The notes under the pieces: model-generated
What the model saw: only the letters and a program-made list of their open reading frames with translations
What the model was told of the DNA's origin: nothing
The model's database searches: none
Position numbers and translations under genes: made by a program
In this document: piece by piece, positions 50,101 through 62,223 of the stretch
Layout: each line of letters starts with the position of its first letter
Position numbering within the stretch: position 1 is the stretch's first letter
Assembly: GCF_019668465.1 (NCBI RefSeq)
Contig: NZ_AP024828.1
Location: 4,216,001-4,280,000, forward strand
DNA length: 64,000 nucleotides
DNA from: Mycobacterium senriense
Lineage (GTDB): Bacteria; Actinomycetota; Actinomycetes; Mycobacteriales; Mycobacteriaceae
Direction: 5' to 3'

Positions 50101-53100
50101 GGTCGGCATCGGTCGCCGTGCAGGTGGTGGTCGGCCCCGCGGATGAATCCGGCCAGCGCGGGGTGTCGATCTTCTCGCGCCCCGACCGCGGCGCCGGCTG
50201 GGTGTGCCACGCCGAAGGAACGCTGAGCACCGGCTCGGTCGAGCCGGGCGCGGATCTGTCGGCGTGGCCGCCGGCGGGCGCGGTCAAGGTAGACGCGGCG
50301 GACGGCTACGAGCAGTTGGCGGCGCTCGGCTACGGCTACGGCCCGGCATTCCGCGGCCTGACCGCGACGTGGGTGCGCGACGATGAGGTGTTCGCCGAGG
50401 TGCGGCTGCCCGACGCGGCCGGGGGTGTCAACGGTTTCGGTGTCCACCCGGCGCTGCTTGATGCGGCGATGCACGCGCTGGTCGTCAGCCACGACATCAT
50501 CGGCCAGACCGACGAAGTGGTGCTGCCGTTCTCGTGGCAGGGCGTATCGTTGCACGCCGCGGGCGCGTCCGCGGTGCGTGCACGCATCGCGCCGGCAGCG
50601 GCGTCGGAGGCCACGTCCGCGACCTCGAGGGCGGTCTCGATCGAGCTCGCCGACGGACTCGGATTGCCGGTGCTGTCGGTGCGCGCGATGGTCGCGCGCC
50701 CGGTGAGCGAGCGGCAACTGCGCGCGGCGGTGTCGGCGTCGGGCCCGGACCGGCTGTTCGAGCTGGCGTGGTCGCCGGCCGCGACGACGGCCGCCGGCAC
50801 CGAGGCGCCCGCACACGAGGTGTTCGAATCCGTTGCGGCCGGCGAAGATCCGGTCTCCGGATCGTATGAGCGCACGCATCGGGCGCTGGCGGCCGTGCAG
50901 TCGTGGCTGACCGAGCACGACGCCGGGGTGCTGATCGTCGCGACCCGGGGCGCGATGGGACTGGCGGGGGAGGACGTCCCCGATCTGGCCGGTGCGACGG
51001 TATGGGGGCTGGTGCGGTCGGCGCAGACCGAGCATCCCGGCCGGATCGTGCTGGTGGATTCAGATGCGGCGCTTGACGATAACGCGATAGCGACCGTCCT
51101 GGCAGTCGGCGAGCCCGCGGTGTTGCTGCGCGACGGCACGGCCTACGTCGCGCGGGTGCGCGGCAGCCGCGCGGTCGACGGGATCATGGTGCCCCCGTCG
51201 GACGGGCCCTGGCGGCTGGGAATCAGCAGCGCGGGCACGTTCGAAAACCTGCAATTGGAACCGGTTCCCAACGCCGGCGCCGCGCTGGAACCCGGCCAGG
51301 TTCGGGTGGCCCTGCGCGCCATCGCCACCAACTTCCGCGACGTCATGATCACGCTGGGCATGTTCACCCACGAGGCCCTGCTCGGTGGCGAAGGCGCCGG
51401 GGTGGTGGTCGAAGTCGGGCCGGAAGTCACCGAGTTCGCGGTCGGGGATTCGGTGTACGGCTTCTTCCCCGACGGCAGCGGCACGCTGGTGCCCGGCGAC
51501 GTGCGCCTGCTGCAGCACAAGCCGACTCACTGGTCCTACGCCGAAGCCGCCGGCATCTCGGCGGTGTTCACCACCGCCTACATGGCGTTCATCCACCTCG
51601 CCGACGTCAAGCCCGGGCAGCGGGTGCTGGTGCACGCCGCGGCCGGCGGTGTCGGGATGGCCGCGGTGCAGCTGGGCAGGCACCTGGGCCTGGAGGTGTT
51701 CGCGACCGCCAGTCGCGGCAAGTGGGACACGTTGCGGGCCATGGGCTTTGACGACGATCACATCTCGGATTCGCGCAGCCTGGAGTTCGAGGAGAAGTTC
51801 CGGGCGGTCACCGGCGGCCGCGGCATGGATGTGGTGCTGGACTCGCTGGCCGGCGAATTCGTCGACGCCTCGCTGCGGCTCGTCGCTCCCGGCGGGGTGT
51901 TCCTGGAGATGGGCAAGACCGACATCCGCGACCCGGGAGTGGTCGCCCAGGAGTACCCGGGTGTCCGCTACCGCGCCTTCGACCTGTTCGAGCCCGGCCG
52001 TCCCCGGATGCATCAGTGGATGCACCAGCTCGCCGGGATGTTCGACGCCGGCGTGCTGGAGCCGTTGCCGGTCACGACGTTTGACGTGCGACGCGCCCGT
52101 ACGGCGCTGCGGTACTTGAGTCAGGCCCGCCACATCGGCAAGGTCGTCATGACGCTCCCGTCCGGGCTGTCGGCAGGCACGGTACTCATCACCGGCGGAA
52201 CCGGCATGGCGGGCTCGACGTTGGCCCGCCACCTGGTGGCACACCACGGCGTCGAGGACCTGGTGCTGCTGAGCCGGCGCGGTCCGGACGCACCCGCGGC
52301 CACCGAGTTGATCGCGGAGCTGCAATCCGCCGGTGCCCGGGCGCGGGTGGTCGCGTGCGACGCGGCCGACCGGGCGGCACTGGCGCACGTTATCAACGAC
52401 ATTTCGGCGCAGCGGCCGCTGTCGGGCGTGATTCACGCAACCGGCGTGCTGGACGACGCTATGGTCACGTCGCTGACCCCCGACCGTCTCGACGCGGTGT
52501 TGCGGGCCAAGGTCGACGCTGCCTGGAATCTGCACGAGTTGACCCGCGACCTGAATCTGTCTGCCTTCGTGATGTTTTCGTCGATGGCCGGGCTGGTCGG
52601 CTCGTCGGGCCAGGGCAACTACGGGGCGGCGAACTCGTTCCTGGACGGGTTGGCCGCGCACCGCCGGGCACACGGGCTGCCTGCGATCTCGCTGGCCTGG
52701 GGTCTGTGGGAGCAGGCCAGCGCCATGACCGGCGGACTGGACGCCGCCGATCTCGCCCGGTTGGGTCGCGACGGGATCTTGGCCCTGTCCTCGGACGAGG
52801 CCATGGAACTCTTCGACACCGCATTGATCGTCGACGAGCCGTTCCTGGCGCCGGCCCGTATCGATCTCGGCGCGCTGCGGGCCCACGCGGTTGCGGTGCC
52901 GCCGATGTTCACCGATCTGGTCAACGCCCCGACGCGCCGCCGGGTCGACGACTCGCTGGCCGCCGCGAAATCGAAATCGGCGCTGGCGCATCGCCTGGAC
53001 GGTCTGTCCGAAGCCGAGCAGCACGCCGTGCTGCTGGATCTGGTGCGTTCACACATCGCCACGGTGCTCGGCAACACCACCGCCGAGGCGATCGACCCCG

Positions 53101-56100
53101 ACAAGGCGTTCCAGGAGTTGGGCTTCGACTCGCTGACCGCGGTCGAAATGCGCAACCGGCTCAAAACCGCTACCGGACTGGCGCTTTCGCCCACCCTGAT
53201 CTTCGACTACCCGACGCCCAACGGCCTGGCCGGCTACATCCGCACCCAACTCGCCGGAGTTCCGCAAGAGGTCAAGCATGCCCCGGTGGCTCGCGCCACC
53301 GACGACGATCCGATCGTCATCGTCGGCATGGCGTGCCGCTATCCGGGTGGGGTGGATTCCCCCGAGGACCTGTGGGACATGCTGACCGAGCGCCGCGACG
53401 TGCTCTCCGAATTCCCGACCGATCGTGGCTGGGACCTGGCCGGCGTGTACAACCCGGACCCCGATGTTCCGGGCACCTGCTACACCCGCACCGGCGGCTT
53501 CGTGGACGGGGTCGCGGACTTCGACCCGGCCTTCTTCGGCATCGCGCCCAGCGAGGCGCTGTCCATGGATCCGCAGCAGCGCATGTTCCTCGAGCTGTCC
53601 TGGGAAGCGTTGGAGCGGGCGGGAATTGAGCCCGGCCAGCTGCGCGGCAGCGCCACCGGAATGTTCGCCGGGGTGTACACGCAGGGCTACGGCATGGGCG
53701 CGGCACCGACCGCGGAGGGCTTCCGGCTGACCGGCCAGTCGTCGAGTGTGGCGTCGGGCCGGGTGTCCTATGTGCTGGGCCTGGAAGGCCCGGCGGTGTC
53801 GGTGGACACGGCGTGCTCGTCGTCGTTGGTGGCGTTGCACATGGCCGCGCAGTCGCTGCGCGCTGGCGAGTGTGACCTGGCCCTGGCCGGCGGCGTCACC
53901 GTCAACGCCACGCCCGACATCTTCGTCGAGTTCAGCCGCATGCGCGGGTTGTCCGAGGACGGCCGATGCAAGGCTTACGCCGGCGCGGCCGACGGCACCG
54001 GATTCTCCGAGGGCGGCGGCATGCTCGTGGTGGAGCGCCTGTCCGACGCCCAGCGCCTGGGGCATCCGGTGCTGGCGATGGTGCGCGGCTCGGCCATCAA
54101 TCAGGACGGCGCCTCCAACGGGCTGACCGCGCCCAATGGTCCCTCGCAGCAGCGGGTGGTACGTGCCGCGTTGGCCAGCGCCGGATTGACGCCGGCGGAG
54201 GTGGACGTCGTCGAAGGACACGGCACCGGAACCACATTGGGTGACCCGATCGAGGCGCAGGCGTTGCTGGCCACCTATGGGCAGGACCGCGACGAGCCGC
54301 TGTGGCTGGGTTCGATCAAGTCGAACATGGGTCACACGCAGGCCGCCGCCGGGGTGGCCGGTGTCATCAAGATGGTCCTGGCGATGCGCCACGAGATGTT
54401 GCCCGCGACATTGCACGTCGACGAGCCCAGCCCGCACGTCGACTGGTCGACCGGTTCGGTGTCGTTGCTGACCGAGGCGCGGGCGTGGCCCGGCAGCCGT
54501 CCGCGCCGGGCGGGTGTGTCGTCCTTCGGCATCAGCGGCACCAACGCGCACGTCATCGTCGAGGCGGTGCCGGCCGAGTCGCCGCGCATCGTGGACGGCC
54601 CGAAGGCACCGGTGGTGCCGTGGCCGGTCTCGGCGAAATCGCTGTCGGCGTTGAACTCTCAGGCCGCACGGCTGGCGACCCACCTGCGCGCCCACCCGGA
54701 CCTGAACATCGCCGATGTGGGATGGTCGCTGGCGGGCCGGTCGGCCTTCGAACAACGAGCCGTCGTCGTCGGCAGCGACCGCGACCGGCTGCTGGCGGGG
54801 CTCGACGAGCTCGTCGGCGACGACCTGGCCGGCTCGATCGTTCGTGGCACGGCGACCGCCGGCAAGACGGTCTTCGTGTTCCCGGGCCAGGGCTCCCAGA
54901 TATTGGGCATGGGAATGGGATTGCACGCCGGCTATCCGGTCTTCGCCGAGGCGTTCAACACGGTCGTGGCCGAACTGGATCAGCATCTGCTTCGCCCGCT
55001 GCGCGAGGTGATGTGGGGGCACGATGAAAGCCTGTTGAACAGCACCGAGTTCGCGCAGCCCGCGCTGTTCGCGGTGGAAGTCGCGTTATTCCGGCTGCTC
55101 GAATCCTGGGGTGTGCGGCCCGACTTCGTGATGGGCCACTCGATCGGGGAGCTGGCGGCCGCGCACGTCGCCGGCGTGTTGTCCCTGCAGAACGCCGCGG
55201 TGCTGGTGGCGGCGCGGGGCCGATTCATGCAGGCGCTGCCGGAGGGCGGCGCGATGGTCGCGGTGCAGGCCACCGAGGACGAGGTGCGGGCGCTGCTGGT
55301 GTCCTCCGAACAAGCGACCGCTGGCATCGCCGCGGTCAACGGACCCACCTCGGTGGTGATCTCGGGCGCCGAAGACGCGGTGATCGCGCTCGCGGACCGA
55401 CTCCGCGACGACGGCCACCGCGTGCATCGGCTCTCCGTGTCGCGCGCCTTCCACTCGCCGTTGATGGACCCGATGACCGACGAATTCGGCACCGTCGCAG
55501 CCGGACTGACCGTCTGCAGGCCCACCATTCCGATCGTGTCCAACGTGACCGGACGGCTGGCCGGCGACGACTTCGCGTCGGTCGCGTACTGGAAGCGACA
55601 CGTGCGCGAGGCGGTGCGATTCGCCGACAGCGTGCGTTTCGTGCACTCGGCCGGGGCAAACCGCTTCCTCGAAGTCGGGCCCGGCAGCGGCCTGACGGCA
55701 TCCATCGAAGAGACCCTGGCTTCCGATCCGACGGCAGCGTCGGTGACCACCATGTCCGCCCTGCGCAAGGACCGCCCCGAGCCGGTCGCCCTGGTCAACG
55801 CCGTCGCGCAGGGGTACGTCGCGGGGATGGATGTGGACTGGCGCGGTGCCCTGGGCGACGCCCATTTCGTCGAGCTGCCCACGTATGCCTTTGACAGGCG
55901 GCGCTTTTGGCTTGCCGCCGACGGCGCCCCGGCCGATGCCGCGGGCCTGGGCCTGGCCGCCAGTGAGCACGCGTTGTTGGGCGCGGTGGTGGAATTGCCG
56001 GGCTCGGGCGGGGTGGTGCTCACCGGCCGGCTGTCGTCCGGCACCCAGGGCTGGTTGGCCGATCACGCCGTCGGCGGAGTGGTGCTGTTCCCGGGCGCGG

Positions 56101-59100
56101 GATTTGTCGAGTTGGCGATCCGCGCCGGCGACGAGGTGGGCTGCGGAGTGGTCGATGAGCTGAATCTGGCGGCGCCGCTGGTGTTGCCGGCCGGTGGGTC
56201 GGTTGCCGTTCAGGTCGTTGTCGGCGGCCCGGATGATTCGGGCGCCCGTGCGGTGTCGGTGTTTTCGCGGACCGAAGCGGGCTCGGGCTGGTCGCTGCAC
56301 GCCGAAGGCGTGCTGCGGGCGGGCTCGGTGCAGCCGAGCGCGGACCTGTCGGCGTGGCCGCCGGTGGGTGCGGTCCCGGTGGATGTCGGCGACGGGTACG
56401 AGCAACTGGCCGAGCGTGGTTACGGGTACGGGCCGGCGTTCCGCGGCCTGACGTCGATGTGGCGTCGCGGCGACGAGGTCTTCGCCGAAGTGTCGCTGCC
56501 CACCGATGCCGGCGTTTCGCCGGCCGGGTTCGGCGTCCACCCGGCGATGCTCGACGCGGCGTTGCACGCGGTCATGTTGGCCGCCGACAGCGACGAACTG
56601 CCCGAAGGCTCGATGCTGGTCCCGTTCTCGTGGCAGCAGGTGTCGTTGCACGCCGCGGGGGCGGGCGCGGTGCGCGCACGGATCGTGCCGGTCAGCCCCT
56701 CCACCGTGTCGATCGAGTTGGCCGACGGACTGGGGCTGCCGGTGCTCTCGGTGGCGTCGATGGTTGCCCGCCCGGTCACCGACAAACAACTGCTGGCCGC
56801 GGTGTCGAATTCGGGACCGGACCGGCTCTTCGAGGTCATCTGGTCAGCGCAGCCGTCGGCGGCGGTGCAGCCGGTATCGCTGTCCGCTTGGGGTGCACCG
56901 GAATTGGACGACGCCGAGGCCGAGCGGTCCGCGGTGCTGTTCGAATCGCAGCCGGTGTCCGGCGATGTGATCACCGAGGTGTACGCGGCGACGCGAGCGG
57001 TGCTGCCCGTGCTGCAGACGTGGTTGTCCCGCGACGGCGCCGGGACCCTGGTGGTAGCGACCCGGGGCGCGATGACGCTGCCGGGGGAGGACGTCACCGA
57101 TCTGGCCGGCGCGGCGGTGTGGGGGCTGGTGCGCTCGGCGCAGACCGAGCATCCCGGCCGAATCGTGCTCGTCGACACGGACGCGTCCCTGGATTCCGAG
57201 GCGATCGCAGCGGTTCTGGCGCTCAGCGAGCCGCAGGCGATACTGCGCAAGGGGACGGTCTACACCGCGCGGGTGCTCGGCAGTCGCGCTGTCGGCAATC
57301 TGTTGCTGCCCCCCGACGACGGACCGTGGCGACTCGGCATGAGCAGCTACGGCACCATCGAGAATCTGCGGATAGAGCGCATTCCCGACGCCGACGCGCC
57401 GTTGAGGCCCGGTCAGGTGCGGGTTGCGCTGTGGGCCATCGCGGCCAACTTCCGTGACGTCATGATCGCGTTGGGGCTCTATCCCGACCCGGAGGCGATC
57501 ATGGGCATCGAGGCCTCCGGCGTGGTGATCGAAACCGCTTCGACAGACCGGCGTTTCGCGGTCGGCGACCGCGTGATGGGGCTTTTCCCGGACGGCACCG
57601 GAACCATCGCCAAGACTGACCAGCGCCTGCTCGTCAAGGTGCCCGCCGGATGGTCGCACACCGCTGCCGCGACGGCGTCGGTGGTGTTCGCCACGGCGAA
57701 CTATGCTCTGATGGACCTGGCCGGCGCCAAGCCCGGTCAGCGGGTGCTGGTGCACGCCGCGGCCGGTGGGGTCGGGATGGCCGCGGTCCAGCTGGCCCGT
57801 CACATCGGTCTGGAAGTGTTCGCGACCGCCAGCCGCGGCAAGTGGGACACGCTGCGGGACATGGGCTTTGACGATGATCACATCGCCGACTCGCGTAGCC
57901 TCGAGTTCGAGGACAAGTTCCAGGCGGTCACCGGTGGGCGCGGGATGGATATCGTCCTCGACTCGCTCTCCGGCGATTTCGTCGACGCTTCCCTACGCCT
58001 GATGGCCCCCGGCGGGGTCTTCCTGGAGATGGGCAAGACCGACATCCGCGACCCCGAGACCGTGGCCGGGGACCACTCGGGCGTGCGCTACCGCGCCTTC
58101 GATCTGTTCGAAGCCGGACCGGATCGGATCGCGCAGATGCTCGACGAACTGGCCGCCATGTTCGGCGAAGACGTGCTGCGGCCGTTGCCGGTCACCAGGT
58201 TCGATGTGCGGCGCGCGCCCGCCGCGCTGCGCTATCTGAGCCAGGCCCGCCACGTCGGCAAGGTCGTGATGACCATGCCCGACGCCTGGACGGCCGGCAC
58301 CGTGTTGATCACCGGCGCCACCGGCATGGCCGGTTCGGCGGTCGCGCGTCACGTCGTAACCCGCCACGGTGCACGGAATCTGGTGCTGGTCAGCCGCCGC
58401 GGCCTGGATGCGCCGGGAGCCGCGGAGCTGGTCGCCGAACTCAGCGCGGCCGGTGCGCACGTGGAGGCGGTGGCCTGCGATGCCGCCGATCGCGAGGCCC
58501 TGGCCAAGGTGATTGCCGAAATCCCGATGCAGCACCCGCTGACCGGGGTGATCCATGCCGCCGGGGTCCTGCAAGACGCCGTGGTGACGTCGCTGACGCC
58601 CGACCGGATCGAATCCGTGCTGCGCTCCAAGGTGGACGCGGCGTGGAACCTGCACGAATTGACCCGCGACCTGGATGTGTCGGCGTTCGTGATGTTCTCG
58701 TCGATCGCCGGGCTCGCGGGTGCGTCGGGTCAGGCCAACTACGCGGCCGGCAACTCGTTCCTGGACGGGTTGGCCGCGCACCGGCGGGCGCACGGGCTGC
58801 CGGCGATCTCGCTGGGTTGGGGTCTGTGGGATCAGGCCAGCGCCATGACCGGGGGGTTGGGCGCCGCCGACCGCGCCCGGTTCGGCCGGGACGGGATCGT
58901 CGCCATGTCCTCGGACCAGGCGCTGGACCTGATGGACACCGCGCTGATCGTGGACGAGCCATTCATGCTGCCCGCCCACATCGACCTCGCGGCGCTGCGG
59001 GTCAAGTTCGACGGGGGCACGCTGCCGCCGATGTTCGTCGACCTGATCAACGCGCCGACGAGGCGCCAGGTCGACGACTCGCTGGCCGCCGCCAAGTCGA

Positions 59101-59618
59101 AATCCGCTCTGCTGCAACGCCTCGAAGGTTTGCCTGAGGACGAACAACAGGCCATCCTGCTGGACTTGGTGCGCGCCAACATCGCCACCGTGCTGGGCAG
59201 CGCCAGCCCGGAGGCAATCCACCCGGACCGGGCGTTCCAGGAACTGGGTTTCGACTCGCTGACGGCCGTCGAGATGCGCAACCGACTCAAAGCCGCAACC
59301 GGACTGGCGCTTTCACCGACGCTCATCTTCGACTACCCGAACTCCGCCGCGCTGGCCGGCTACATGTATCGAGAATTGGTCGGCTCGTCGGACCAGCCCG
59401 CGGTGGCGGCCGCACCGGGCGAAGCCGAGATTCAGCGGGTCGTCGGGTCGATTCCGGTCAAGCGGCTGCGCCAGGCCGGCGTGCTGGAGTTGTTGCTGGC
59501 GTTGGCAAGCGAGGCCGAGGGCGCCGCGCAGGCCTCCGCGGTGACCACTGAAAAGGACATCGCGGATATGGACCTCGACGCTCTGGTCAACGCGGCATTG
59601 CGCGACGACGACGAGTAG
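47106..59618 (+). CDS. pks12: Pks12, two-module type I mycoketide synthase
   Basis: This is a 4170-residue polyketide synthase with two complete KS-AT-DH-ER-KR-ACP modules. Residues 2-33 form an N-terminal coiled coil, and the last 60 residues look like a docking tail. Module 1: KS Cys203 (DTACSSS), AT Ser646 (GHSQGE with YASH, the methylmalonyl pattern), DH His953, ER near 1365-1680, KR from about 1690, ACP Ser2009. Module 2: KS Cys2237, AT Ser2679 (GHSIGE with AFHS, the malonyl pattern), DH His2987, ER near 3400-3720, KR from about 3730, ACP Ser4051. Alternating methylmalonyl and malonyl units give the methyl-branched mycoketide of mannosyl-beta-1-phosphomycoketide. ATG 47106 matches M. tuberculosis. 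No thioesterase is present. Confidence 0.96.
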   Translation: MVDQLQHATEALRKALVQVERLKRTNRALLERSNEPIAIVGMSCRFPGGVDSPEALWRMVADGRDVISEFPADRGWDVAGLYDPDPDARHKCYVNTGGFVDGVADFDPAFFGIAPSEALAMDPQHRMLLELSWEALERAGIDPSGLRGSATGVFAGLIVQGYGMLAEEIEGYRLTGMTSSVASGRVSYVLGLEGPAVSVDTACSSSLVALHMAVQSLRSGECDLALAGGATVNATPTVFVEFSRHRGLAPDGRCKAYAGAADGVGWSEGGALLVVERLSDAQRLGHPVLAVVRGSAVNQDGASNGLTAPNGPSQQRVVRAALANAGLSAADVDVVEGHGTGTTLGDPIEAQALLATYGQDRSEPLWLGSIKSNMGHTQAAAGVAGVIKMVQAMRHETLPATLHVDAPSPHVDWSAGSVSLLTEAQPWNAERPRRAGVSSFGISGTNAHVIVEAVPAAPAREAGPVRPVVPWAVSAKSPSALAAQAARLAEYVRAHNDLDVADIGWSLAGRATFEHRAVVVGGDRDRLLAGLDELANDDPTGSVIRGTAAPAGKTVFVFPGQGSQWLGMAIELLDTAPVFAQQIRECEEAFAEFVDWSLTGVLRGVPDAPGLDRVDVVQPVLFAVMVSLAELWKSVGVNPDAVIGHSQGEIAAAYVAGALSLQDAARVVTLRSKLLTALAGPGGMLSIACSTERARELLAPYGSRASIAAVNGRSAVVVSGEGAALDELVGFCADLELRTRRIDVDYASHSVEVEAIRADLSEVLAGIEPRSSRIAFFSTVTGNRLDTAGLDADYWYRNIRQTVQFDQAVRSACEHGYRTFIESSPHPALVAGIEDTANDHGGDSEAIVIPTLGRDDGGLDRFLTSAATAFVAGVSVCWRGALDGAGFVELPTYAFDRRRFWLSGEGVAADASGLGLGTSEHPLLGAVIELPSSGGVVLTGRLSPSSQGWLTDHAVSGTVVFPGSGFVELAIRAGDEVGCSTVDELTLQAPLMLPAKDSGSASVAVQVVVGPADESGQRGVSIFSRPDRGAGWVCHAEGTLSTGSVEPGADLSAWPPAGAVKVDAADGYEQLAALGYGYGPAFRGLTATWVRDDEVFAEVRLPDAAGGVNGFGVHPALLDAAMHALVVSHDIIGQTDEVVLPFSWQGVSLHAAGASAVRARIAPAAASEATSATSRAVSIELADGLGLPVLSVRAMVARPVSERQLRAAVSASGPDRLFELAWSPAATTAAGTEAPAHEVFESVAAGEDPVSGSYERTHRALAAVQSWLTEHDAGVLIVATRGAMGLAGEDVPDLAGATVWGLVRSAQTEHPGRIVLVDSDAALDDNAIATVLAVGEPAVLLRDGTAYVARVRGSRAVDGIMVPPSDGPWRLGISSAGTFENLQLEPVPNAGAALEPGQVRVALRAIATNFRDVMITLGMFTHEALLGGEGAGVVVEVGPEVTEFAVGDSVYGFFPDGSGTLVPGDVRLLQHKPTHWSYAEAAGISAVFTTAYMAFIHLADVKPGQRVLVHAAAGGVGMAAVQLGRHLGLEVFATASRGKWDTLRAMGFDDDHISDSRSLEFEEKFRAVTGGRGMDVVLDSLAGEFVDASLRLVAPGGVFLEMGKTDIRDPGVVAQEYPGVRYRAFDLFEPGRPRMHQWMHQLAGMFDAGVLEPLPVTTFDVRRARTALRYLSQARHIGKVVMTLPSGLSAGTVLITGGTGMAGSTLARHLVAHHGVEDLVLLSRRGPDAPAATELIAELQSAGARARVVACDAADRAALAHVINDISAQRPLSGVIHATGVLDDAMVTSLTPDRLDAVLRAKVDAAWNLHELTRDLNLSAFVMFSSMAGLVGSSGQGNYGAANSFLDGLAAHRRAHGLPAISLAWGLWEQASAMTGGLDAADLARLGRDGILALSSDEAMELFDTALIVDEPFLAPARIDLGALRAHAVAVPPMFTDLVNAPTRRRVDDSLAAAKSKSALAHRLDGLSEAEQHAVLLDLVRSHIATVLGNTTAEAIDPDKAFQELGFDSLTAVEMRNRLKTATGLALSPTLIFDYPTPNGLAGYIRTQLAGVPQEVKHAPVARATDDDPIVIVGMACRYPGGVDSPEDLWDMLTERRDVLSEFPTDRGWDLAGVYNPDPDVPGTCYTRTGGFVDGVADFDPAFFGIAPSEALSMDPQQRMFLELSWEALERAGIEPGQLRGSATGMFAGVYTQGYGMGAAPTAEGFRLTGQSSSVASGRVSYVLGLEGPAVSVDTACSSSLVALHMAAQSLRAGECDLALAGGVTVNATPDIFVEFSRMRGLSEDGRCKAYAGAADGTGFSEGGGMLVVERLSDAQRLGHPVLAMVRGSAINQDGASNGLTAPNGPSQQRVVRAALASAGLTPAEVDVVEGHGTGTTLGDPIEAQALLATYGQDRDEPLWLGSIKSNMGHTQAAAGVAGVIKMVLAMRHEMLPATLHVDEPSPHVDWSTGSVSLLTEARAWPGSRPRRAGVSSFGISGTNAHVIVEAVPAESPRIVDGPKAPVVPWPVSAKSLSALNSQAARLATHLRAHPDLNIADVGWSLAGRSAFEQRAVVVGSDRDRLLAGLDELVGDDLAGSIVRGTATAGKTVFVFPGQGSQILGMGMGLHAGYPVFAEAFNTVVAELDQHLLRPLREVMWGHDESLLNSTEFAQPALFAVEVALFRLLESWGVRPDFVMGHSIGELAAAHVAGVLSLQNAAVLVAARGRFMQALPEGGAMVAVQATEDEVRALLVSSEQATAGIAAVNGPTSVVISGAEDAVIALADRLRDDGHRVHRLSVSRAFHSPLMDPMTDEFGTVAAGLTVCRPTIPIVSNVTGRLAGDDFASVAYWKRHVREAVRFADSVRFVHSAGANRFLEVGPGSGLTASIEETLASDPTAASVTTMSALRKDRPEPVALVNAVAQGYVAGMDVDWRGALGDAHFVELPTYAFDRRRFWLAADGAPADAAGLGLAASEHALLGAVVELPGSGGVVLTGRLSSGTQGWLADHAVGGVVLFPGAGFVELAIRAGDEVGCGVVDELNLAAPLVLPAGGSVAVQVVVGGPDDSGARAVSVFSRTEAGSGWSLHAEGVLRAGSVQPSADLSAWPPVGAVPVDVGDGYEQLAERGYGYGPAFRGLTSMWRRGDEVFAEVSLPTDAGVSPAGFGVHPAMLDAALHAVMLAADSDELPEGSMLVPFSWQQVSLHAAGAGAVRARIVPVSPSTVSIELADGLGLPVLSVASMVARPVTDKQLLAAVSNSGPDRLFEVIWSAQPSAAVQPVSLSAWGAPELDDAEAERSAVLFESQPVSGDVITEVYAATRAVLPVLQTWLSRDGAGTLVVATRGAMTLPGEDVTDLAGAAVWGLVRSAQTEHPGRIVLVDTDASLDSEAIAAVLALSEPQAILRKGTVYTARVLGSRAVGNLLLPPDDGPWRLGMSSYGTIENLRIERIPDADAPLRPGQVRVALWAIAANFRDVMIALGLYPDPEAIMGIEASGVVIETASTDRRFAVGDRVMGLFPDGTGTIAKTDQRLLVKVPAGWSHTAAATASVVFATANYALMDLAGAKPGQRVLVHAAAGGVGMAAVQLARHIGLEVFATASRGKWDTLRDMGFDDDHIADSRSLEFEDKFQAVTGGRGMDIVLDSLSGDFVDASLRLMAPGGVFLEMGKTDIRDPETVAGDHSGVRYRAFDLFEAGPDRIAQMLDELAAMFGEDVLRPLPVTRFDVRRAPAALRYLSQARHVGKVVMTMPDAWTAGTVLITGATGMAGSAVARHVVTRHGARNLVLVSRRGLDAPGAAELVAELSAAGAHVEAVACDAADREALAKVIAEIPMQHPLTGVIHAAGVLQDAVVTSLTPDRIESVLRSKVDAAWNLHELTRDLDVSAFVMFSSIAGLAGASGQANYAAGNSFLDGLAAHRRAHGLPAISLGWGLWDQASAMTGGLGAADRARFGRDGIVAMSSDQALDLMDTALIVDEPFMLPAHIDLAALRVKFDGGTLPPMFVDLINAPTRRQVDDSLAAAKSKSALLQRLEGLPEDEQQAILLDLVRANIATVLGSASPEAIHPDRAFQELGFDSLTAVEMRNRLKAATGLALSPTLIFDYPNSAALAGYMYRELVGSSDQPAVAAAPGEAEIQRVVGSIPVKRLRQAGVLELLLALASEAEGAAQASAVTTEKDIADMDLDALVNAALRDDDE
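47205..53270 (+). repeat. Direct repeat, pks12 module 1 (copy A of about 6 kb)
   Basis: Module 1 of pks12 is a direct repeat of module 2 (53303-59340). Long stretches are nearly identical, for example around the KS (48000-48250 against 54100-54350) and the ER (51610-51760 against 57720-57870). The AT segments differ sharply, consistent with different extender units. Confidence 0.9.
53303..59340 (+). repeat. Direct repeat, pks12 module 2 (copy B)
   Basis: The second module copy of pks12 starts at the KS motif [22 protein letters not shown] and ACP correspond to module 1 in order. Such long repeats are prone to recombination and to assembly collapse. Confidence 0.9.
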
Positions 59619-59625
59619 GCATGAC

Positions 59626-62223
59626 GTGAGAATCGCGGTCACCGGGGCCAGCGGCGTGCTCGGTCGCGGCCTCGCCACGCGGCTGCTCAGCCAGGGCCAC
59701 GATGTCGCGGGGATCGCCCGCCATCGGCCCGACAGCTGGCCGAGTGCAGCGGATTTCGTCTCGGCCGACATCCGCGACGCGGATGCTGTCCGGCGCGCCC
59801 TGGCCGGTGCGGACGTCGTCGCGCACTGCGCGTGGGCGACGGGGTCCCGGTACGACGAGCAGGTCAACATCGGCGGCACCCGCAACGTGCTCGACGCGAT
59901 GGCCGAGACCGGTTCCAGACGAATCGTTTTCGCGTCGTCGGCCCATGTGTACGGCGGGACAGACGCGCCGAAGACCGAGCACGAGGACACGACTCCGGTC
60001 AATGCCGAAGGCCGGTTCAAAACCCGAGTGGAACAGATGCTCGCGGAATCGGGCGCGGAATGGGTCGCGATCCGCTCCGCCCTGATCCTGGGCCGAAGCG
60101 TCGACAACTGGGTGCGCCGCCTGCTGGCATTACCGGCCTTCCCTGACCGGTCGGGTGATCGCCACCTGCAGGTCGTCCACCTCGACGACGCGCTTCGGCT
60201 GTTCAACCGGGCCATCGTGGAGGCCGAAATCGCCAGCGGGCCGGTCAATCTCGCCGCTCCCGGCGAACTGACCTTCCGGCAGATCGCCGCCGCGCTGCGC
60301 CGACCGGTGATGCGGCTGGGCTTTGAGCCGGCCGAGTTGCGGCTGGTGCGAAGTGCCGCGGTCATGGACACGGCCCGGTTGCGCGAACAGTGGGGGTTCC
60401 AGCCCGCGTGGGAAGCCGGCGAATGTGCCCATGATTTCGCGCTGGCGGTGCGCGGCCGGGTCACGGTGGGCAAGCGGGTGGTATCGCTACCCTGGCGACT
60501 GGCCAACATCCAGGAACTACCGTCGGTCGACGCGCCCAGCGACGACGGCGTGAAGCCCAATTGGGCCGGTGCAGAAGGGGATAACGGGGAATTCGACACG
60601 CCGATTGATCCGCGCTTTCCCACGTTTCTGGCCACGAACTTGTCGGAGGCGCTGCCCGGACCGTTTTCGCCGGCATCGGCGTCGGCGACGGTTCGCGGGC
60701 TGCGGGCCAGCGCCGTGTGCGTCGCCGAGCGTTTGCGGCCTGGGGGGATGATCCAGCGCGAAATCGCCATGCGCATGGTCGCGGTGTTCGCCCACCGGCT
60801 GTACGGCGCCATCACGACCGCGCATTTCATGGCTGAGACCGTGCCTTTCGTCAAGCCGGCGACGGTGGTGAGCAACAGCGGGTTCTTCGGTCCGAGTATG
60901 GCCGCACTGCCGATCTTCGGTGGGGAACGTCCGCACTCCGACACCAGCCGAATCCGCAAGCAACTGCGGACCGTCCGCAACATCGGGGTCTTCGGGGTCA
61001 ACCTGATCGGTCTCAGTGCCGGCGCATCTTTGGACACCCGCGAGTTCGTTGCCGATGTCGATCGCCTGGAACGCCTGTCCGACGGCGACCTCACTCGGCT
61101 CGACGAACGTCGGCTGCTGAGCCTGATCTCGTTGGCACGTGACCAGGTGGTGCACGGCTGGGTGCTGGCCGCGGGCTCGTTCCTGTTGTGCGCCGCGTTC
61201 AATGTGCTGCTGCGCGGGTTGTGCGGGCGAGACATCGCCGCGCCCGGCGGGCCGGAATTGGTCAGCGCGCGTTCGGTCGAGGCGATGCAGCGGTTGGTGA
61301 TTGCCGCACAGCGTGATCCGAAAGTGACGGCCCTGCTGGCCGAGCCGGGGGACCGGCTGGACAAGCTCGCCGTCGAGACACCGGAATTCCACGCGGCGCT
61401 GCTGGCCGAGCTGGCGTTGATCGGACACCGCGGTCCGGCCGAGCTCGAGATGCGGTCAATCAGCTACGCTGACGATCCCGAGCTATTGGTCCGGATGGTG
61501 ACCCGAGCGATGAGCGCCCGGTCCGCGCCGGCGCCCGAGCGGCCCCGGATTCCACTGCACGCCAGGCCTATTGCGGCTCTGACCACGCAACAACTGCGCG
61601 ACCGAGAAGTCCGTCGCGACAAGGTGGTGCGGGCTAACTGGGTGCTACGAGGGCTGCTTCGCGAATATGGGCGTAGGTCGGTCGAGGCCGGGATCTTCGA
61701 CACCGCCGATGACGTGTTCTATCTGCTCGTCGACGAACTCGACGCCCTCCCGGCGGATGTGGGCGCGCTGGTGGCACGACGCCGGGCCGAACAACGCCGA
61801 CTGGTCGCGGTGGCGCCGCCAACGGTCTTCAGCGGGAGCTGGCAGCCCACCGCGAGCTCATCGCACGCGCTGACCAGCGGGGACACCATGCGTGGTGTCG
61901 GTGTGTGCGGGGGACGGGTGCGCGGCCGGGTGCGGATCGTGCGGCCCGAGACGATCGACGACCTGCAACCCGGCGAAATCCTTGTCGCAGAGGTCACCGA
62001 CGTCGGCTATACCGCGGCGTTCTGCTACGCCGCCGCCGTCGTAACCGAACTCGGCGGCCCGATGTCGCACGCCGCGGTGGTGGCCCGCGAATTCGGCTTC
62101 CCCTGCGTCGTCGACGTTCAGGGCGCCACCAGGGCACTGCCGTCGGGCGCCCTCGTCGAGGTCGATGGCGCGACGGGCGAGATTCACGTCCTGGAGCTCG
62201 CCGTGGACGACGCGCCGAGCTAG
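59626..62223 (+). CDS. Epimerase/PEP-mobile-domain fusion protein (Rv2047c-like)
   Basis: This is an 865-residue, three-part protein. Residues 1-280 are an extended SDR/NAD-dependent epimerase (VTGASGVLGRGLATRL, FASSAHVYGGTD). Residues 290-700 are a long helical region with no motif I recognise. Residues 750-860 are a PEP-utilising-enzyme mobile (phosphohistidine) domain with His815 in GGPMSHAAVVAREFG. No PEP-binding TIM barrel or ATP-grasp signature is clear. The start is GTG 59626, 7 bp after pks12 on the same strand, so it is probably co-transcribed. Conservation next to pks12 in mycobacteria suggests a part in phosphomycoketide metabolism, which is inference. Confidence 0.85.
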   Translation: MRIAVTGASGVLGRGLATRLLSQGHDVAGIARHRPDSWPSAADFVSADIRDADAVRRALAGADVVAHCAWATGSRYDEQVNIGGTRNVLDAMAETGSRRIVFASSAHVYGGTDAPKTEHEDTTPVNAEGRFKTRVEQMLAESGAEWVAIRSALILGRSVDNWVRRLLALPAFPDRSGDRHLQVVHLDDALRLFNRAIVEAEIASGPVNLAAPGELTFRQIAAALRRPVMRLGFEPAELRLVRSAAVMDTARLREQWGFQPAWEAGECAHDFALAVRGRVTVGKRVVSLPWRLANIQELPSVDAPSDDGVKPNWAGAEGDNGEFDTPIDPRFPTFLATNLSEALPGPFSPASASATVRGLRASAVCVAERLRPGGMIQREIAMRMVAVFAHRLYGAITTAHFMAETVPFVKPATVVSNSGFFGPSMAALPIFGGERPHSDTSRIRKQLRTVRNIGVFGVNLIGLSAGASLDTREFVADVDRLERLSDGDLTRLDERRLLSLISLARDQVVHGWVLAAGSFLLCAAFNVLLRGLCGRDIAAPGGPELVSARSVEAMQRLVIAAQRDPKVTALLAEPGDRLDKLAVETPEFHAALLAELALIGHRGPAELEMRSISYADDPELLVRMVTRAMSARSAPAPERPRIPLHARPIAALTTQQLRDREVRRDKVVRANWVLRGLLREYGRRSVEAGIFDTADDVFYLLVDELDALPADVGALVARRRAEQRRLVAVAPPTVFSGSWQPTASSSHALTSGDTMRGVGVCGGRVRGRVRIVRPETIDDLQPGEILVAEVTDVGYTAAFCYAAAVVTELGGPMSHAAVVAREFGFPCVVDVQGATRALPSGALVEVDGATGEIHVLELAVDDAPS

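Noticed and set aside
47043..51035. 1330-codon antisense frame opposite pks12 module 1
   Set aside because: Long antisense frames are a GC-bias shadow of high-GC coding DNA. The translation is rich in Arg/Gly/His without motifs, whereas the plus strand is an unmistakable PKS.
53049..55022. 657-codon antisense frame in pks12 module 2
   Set aside because: Same GC-shadow effect as in module 1; the translation is low complexity.
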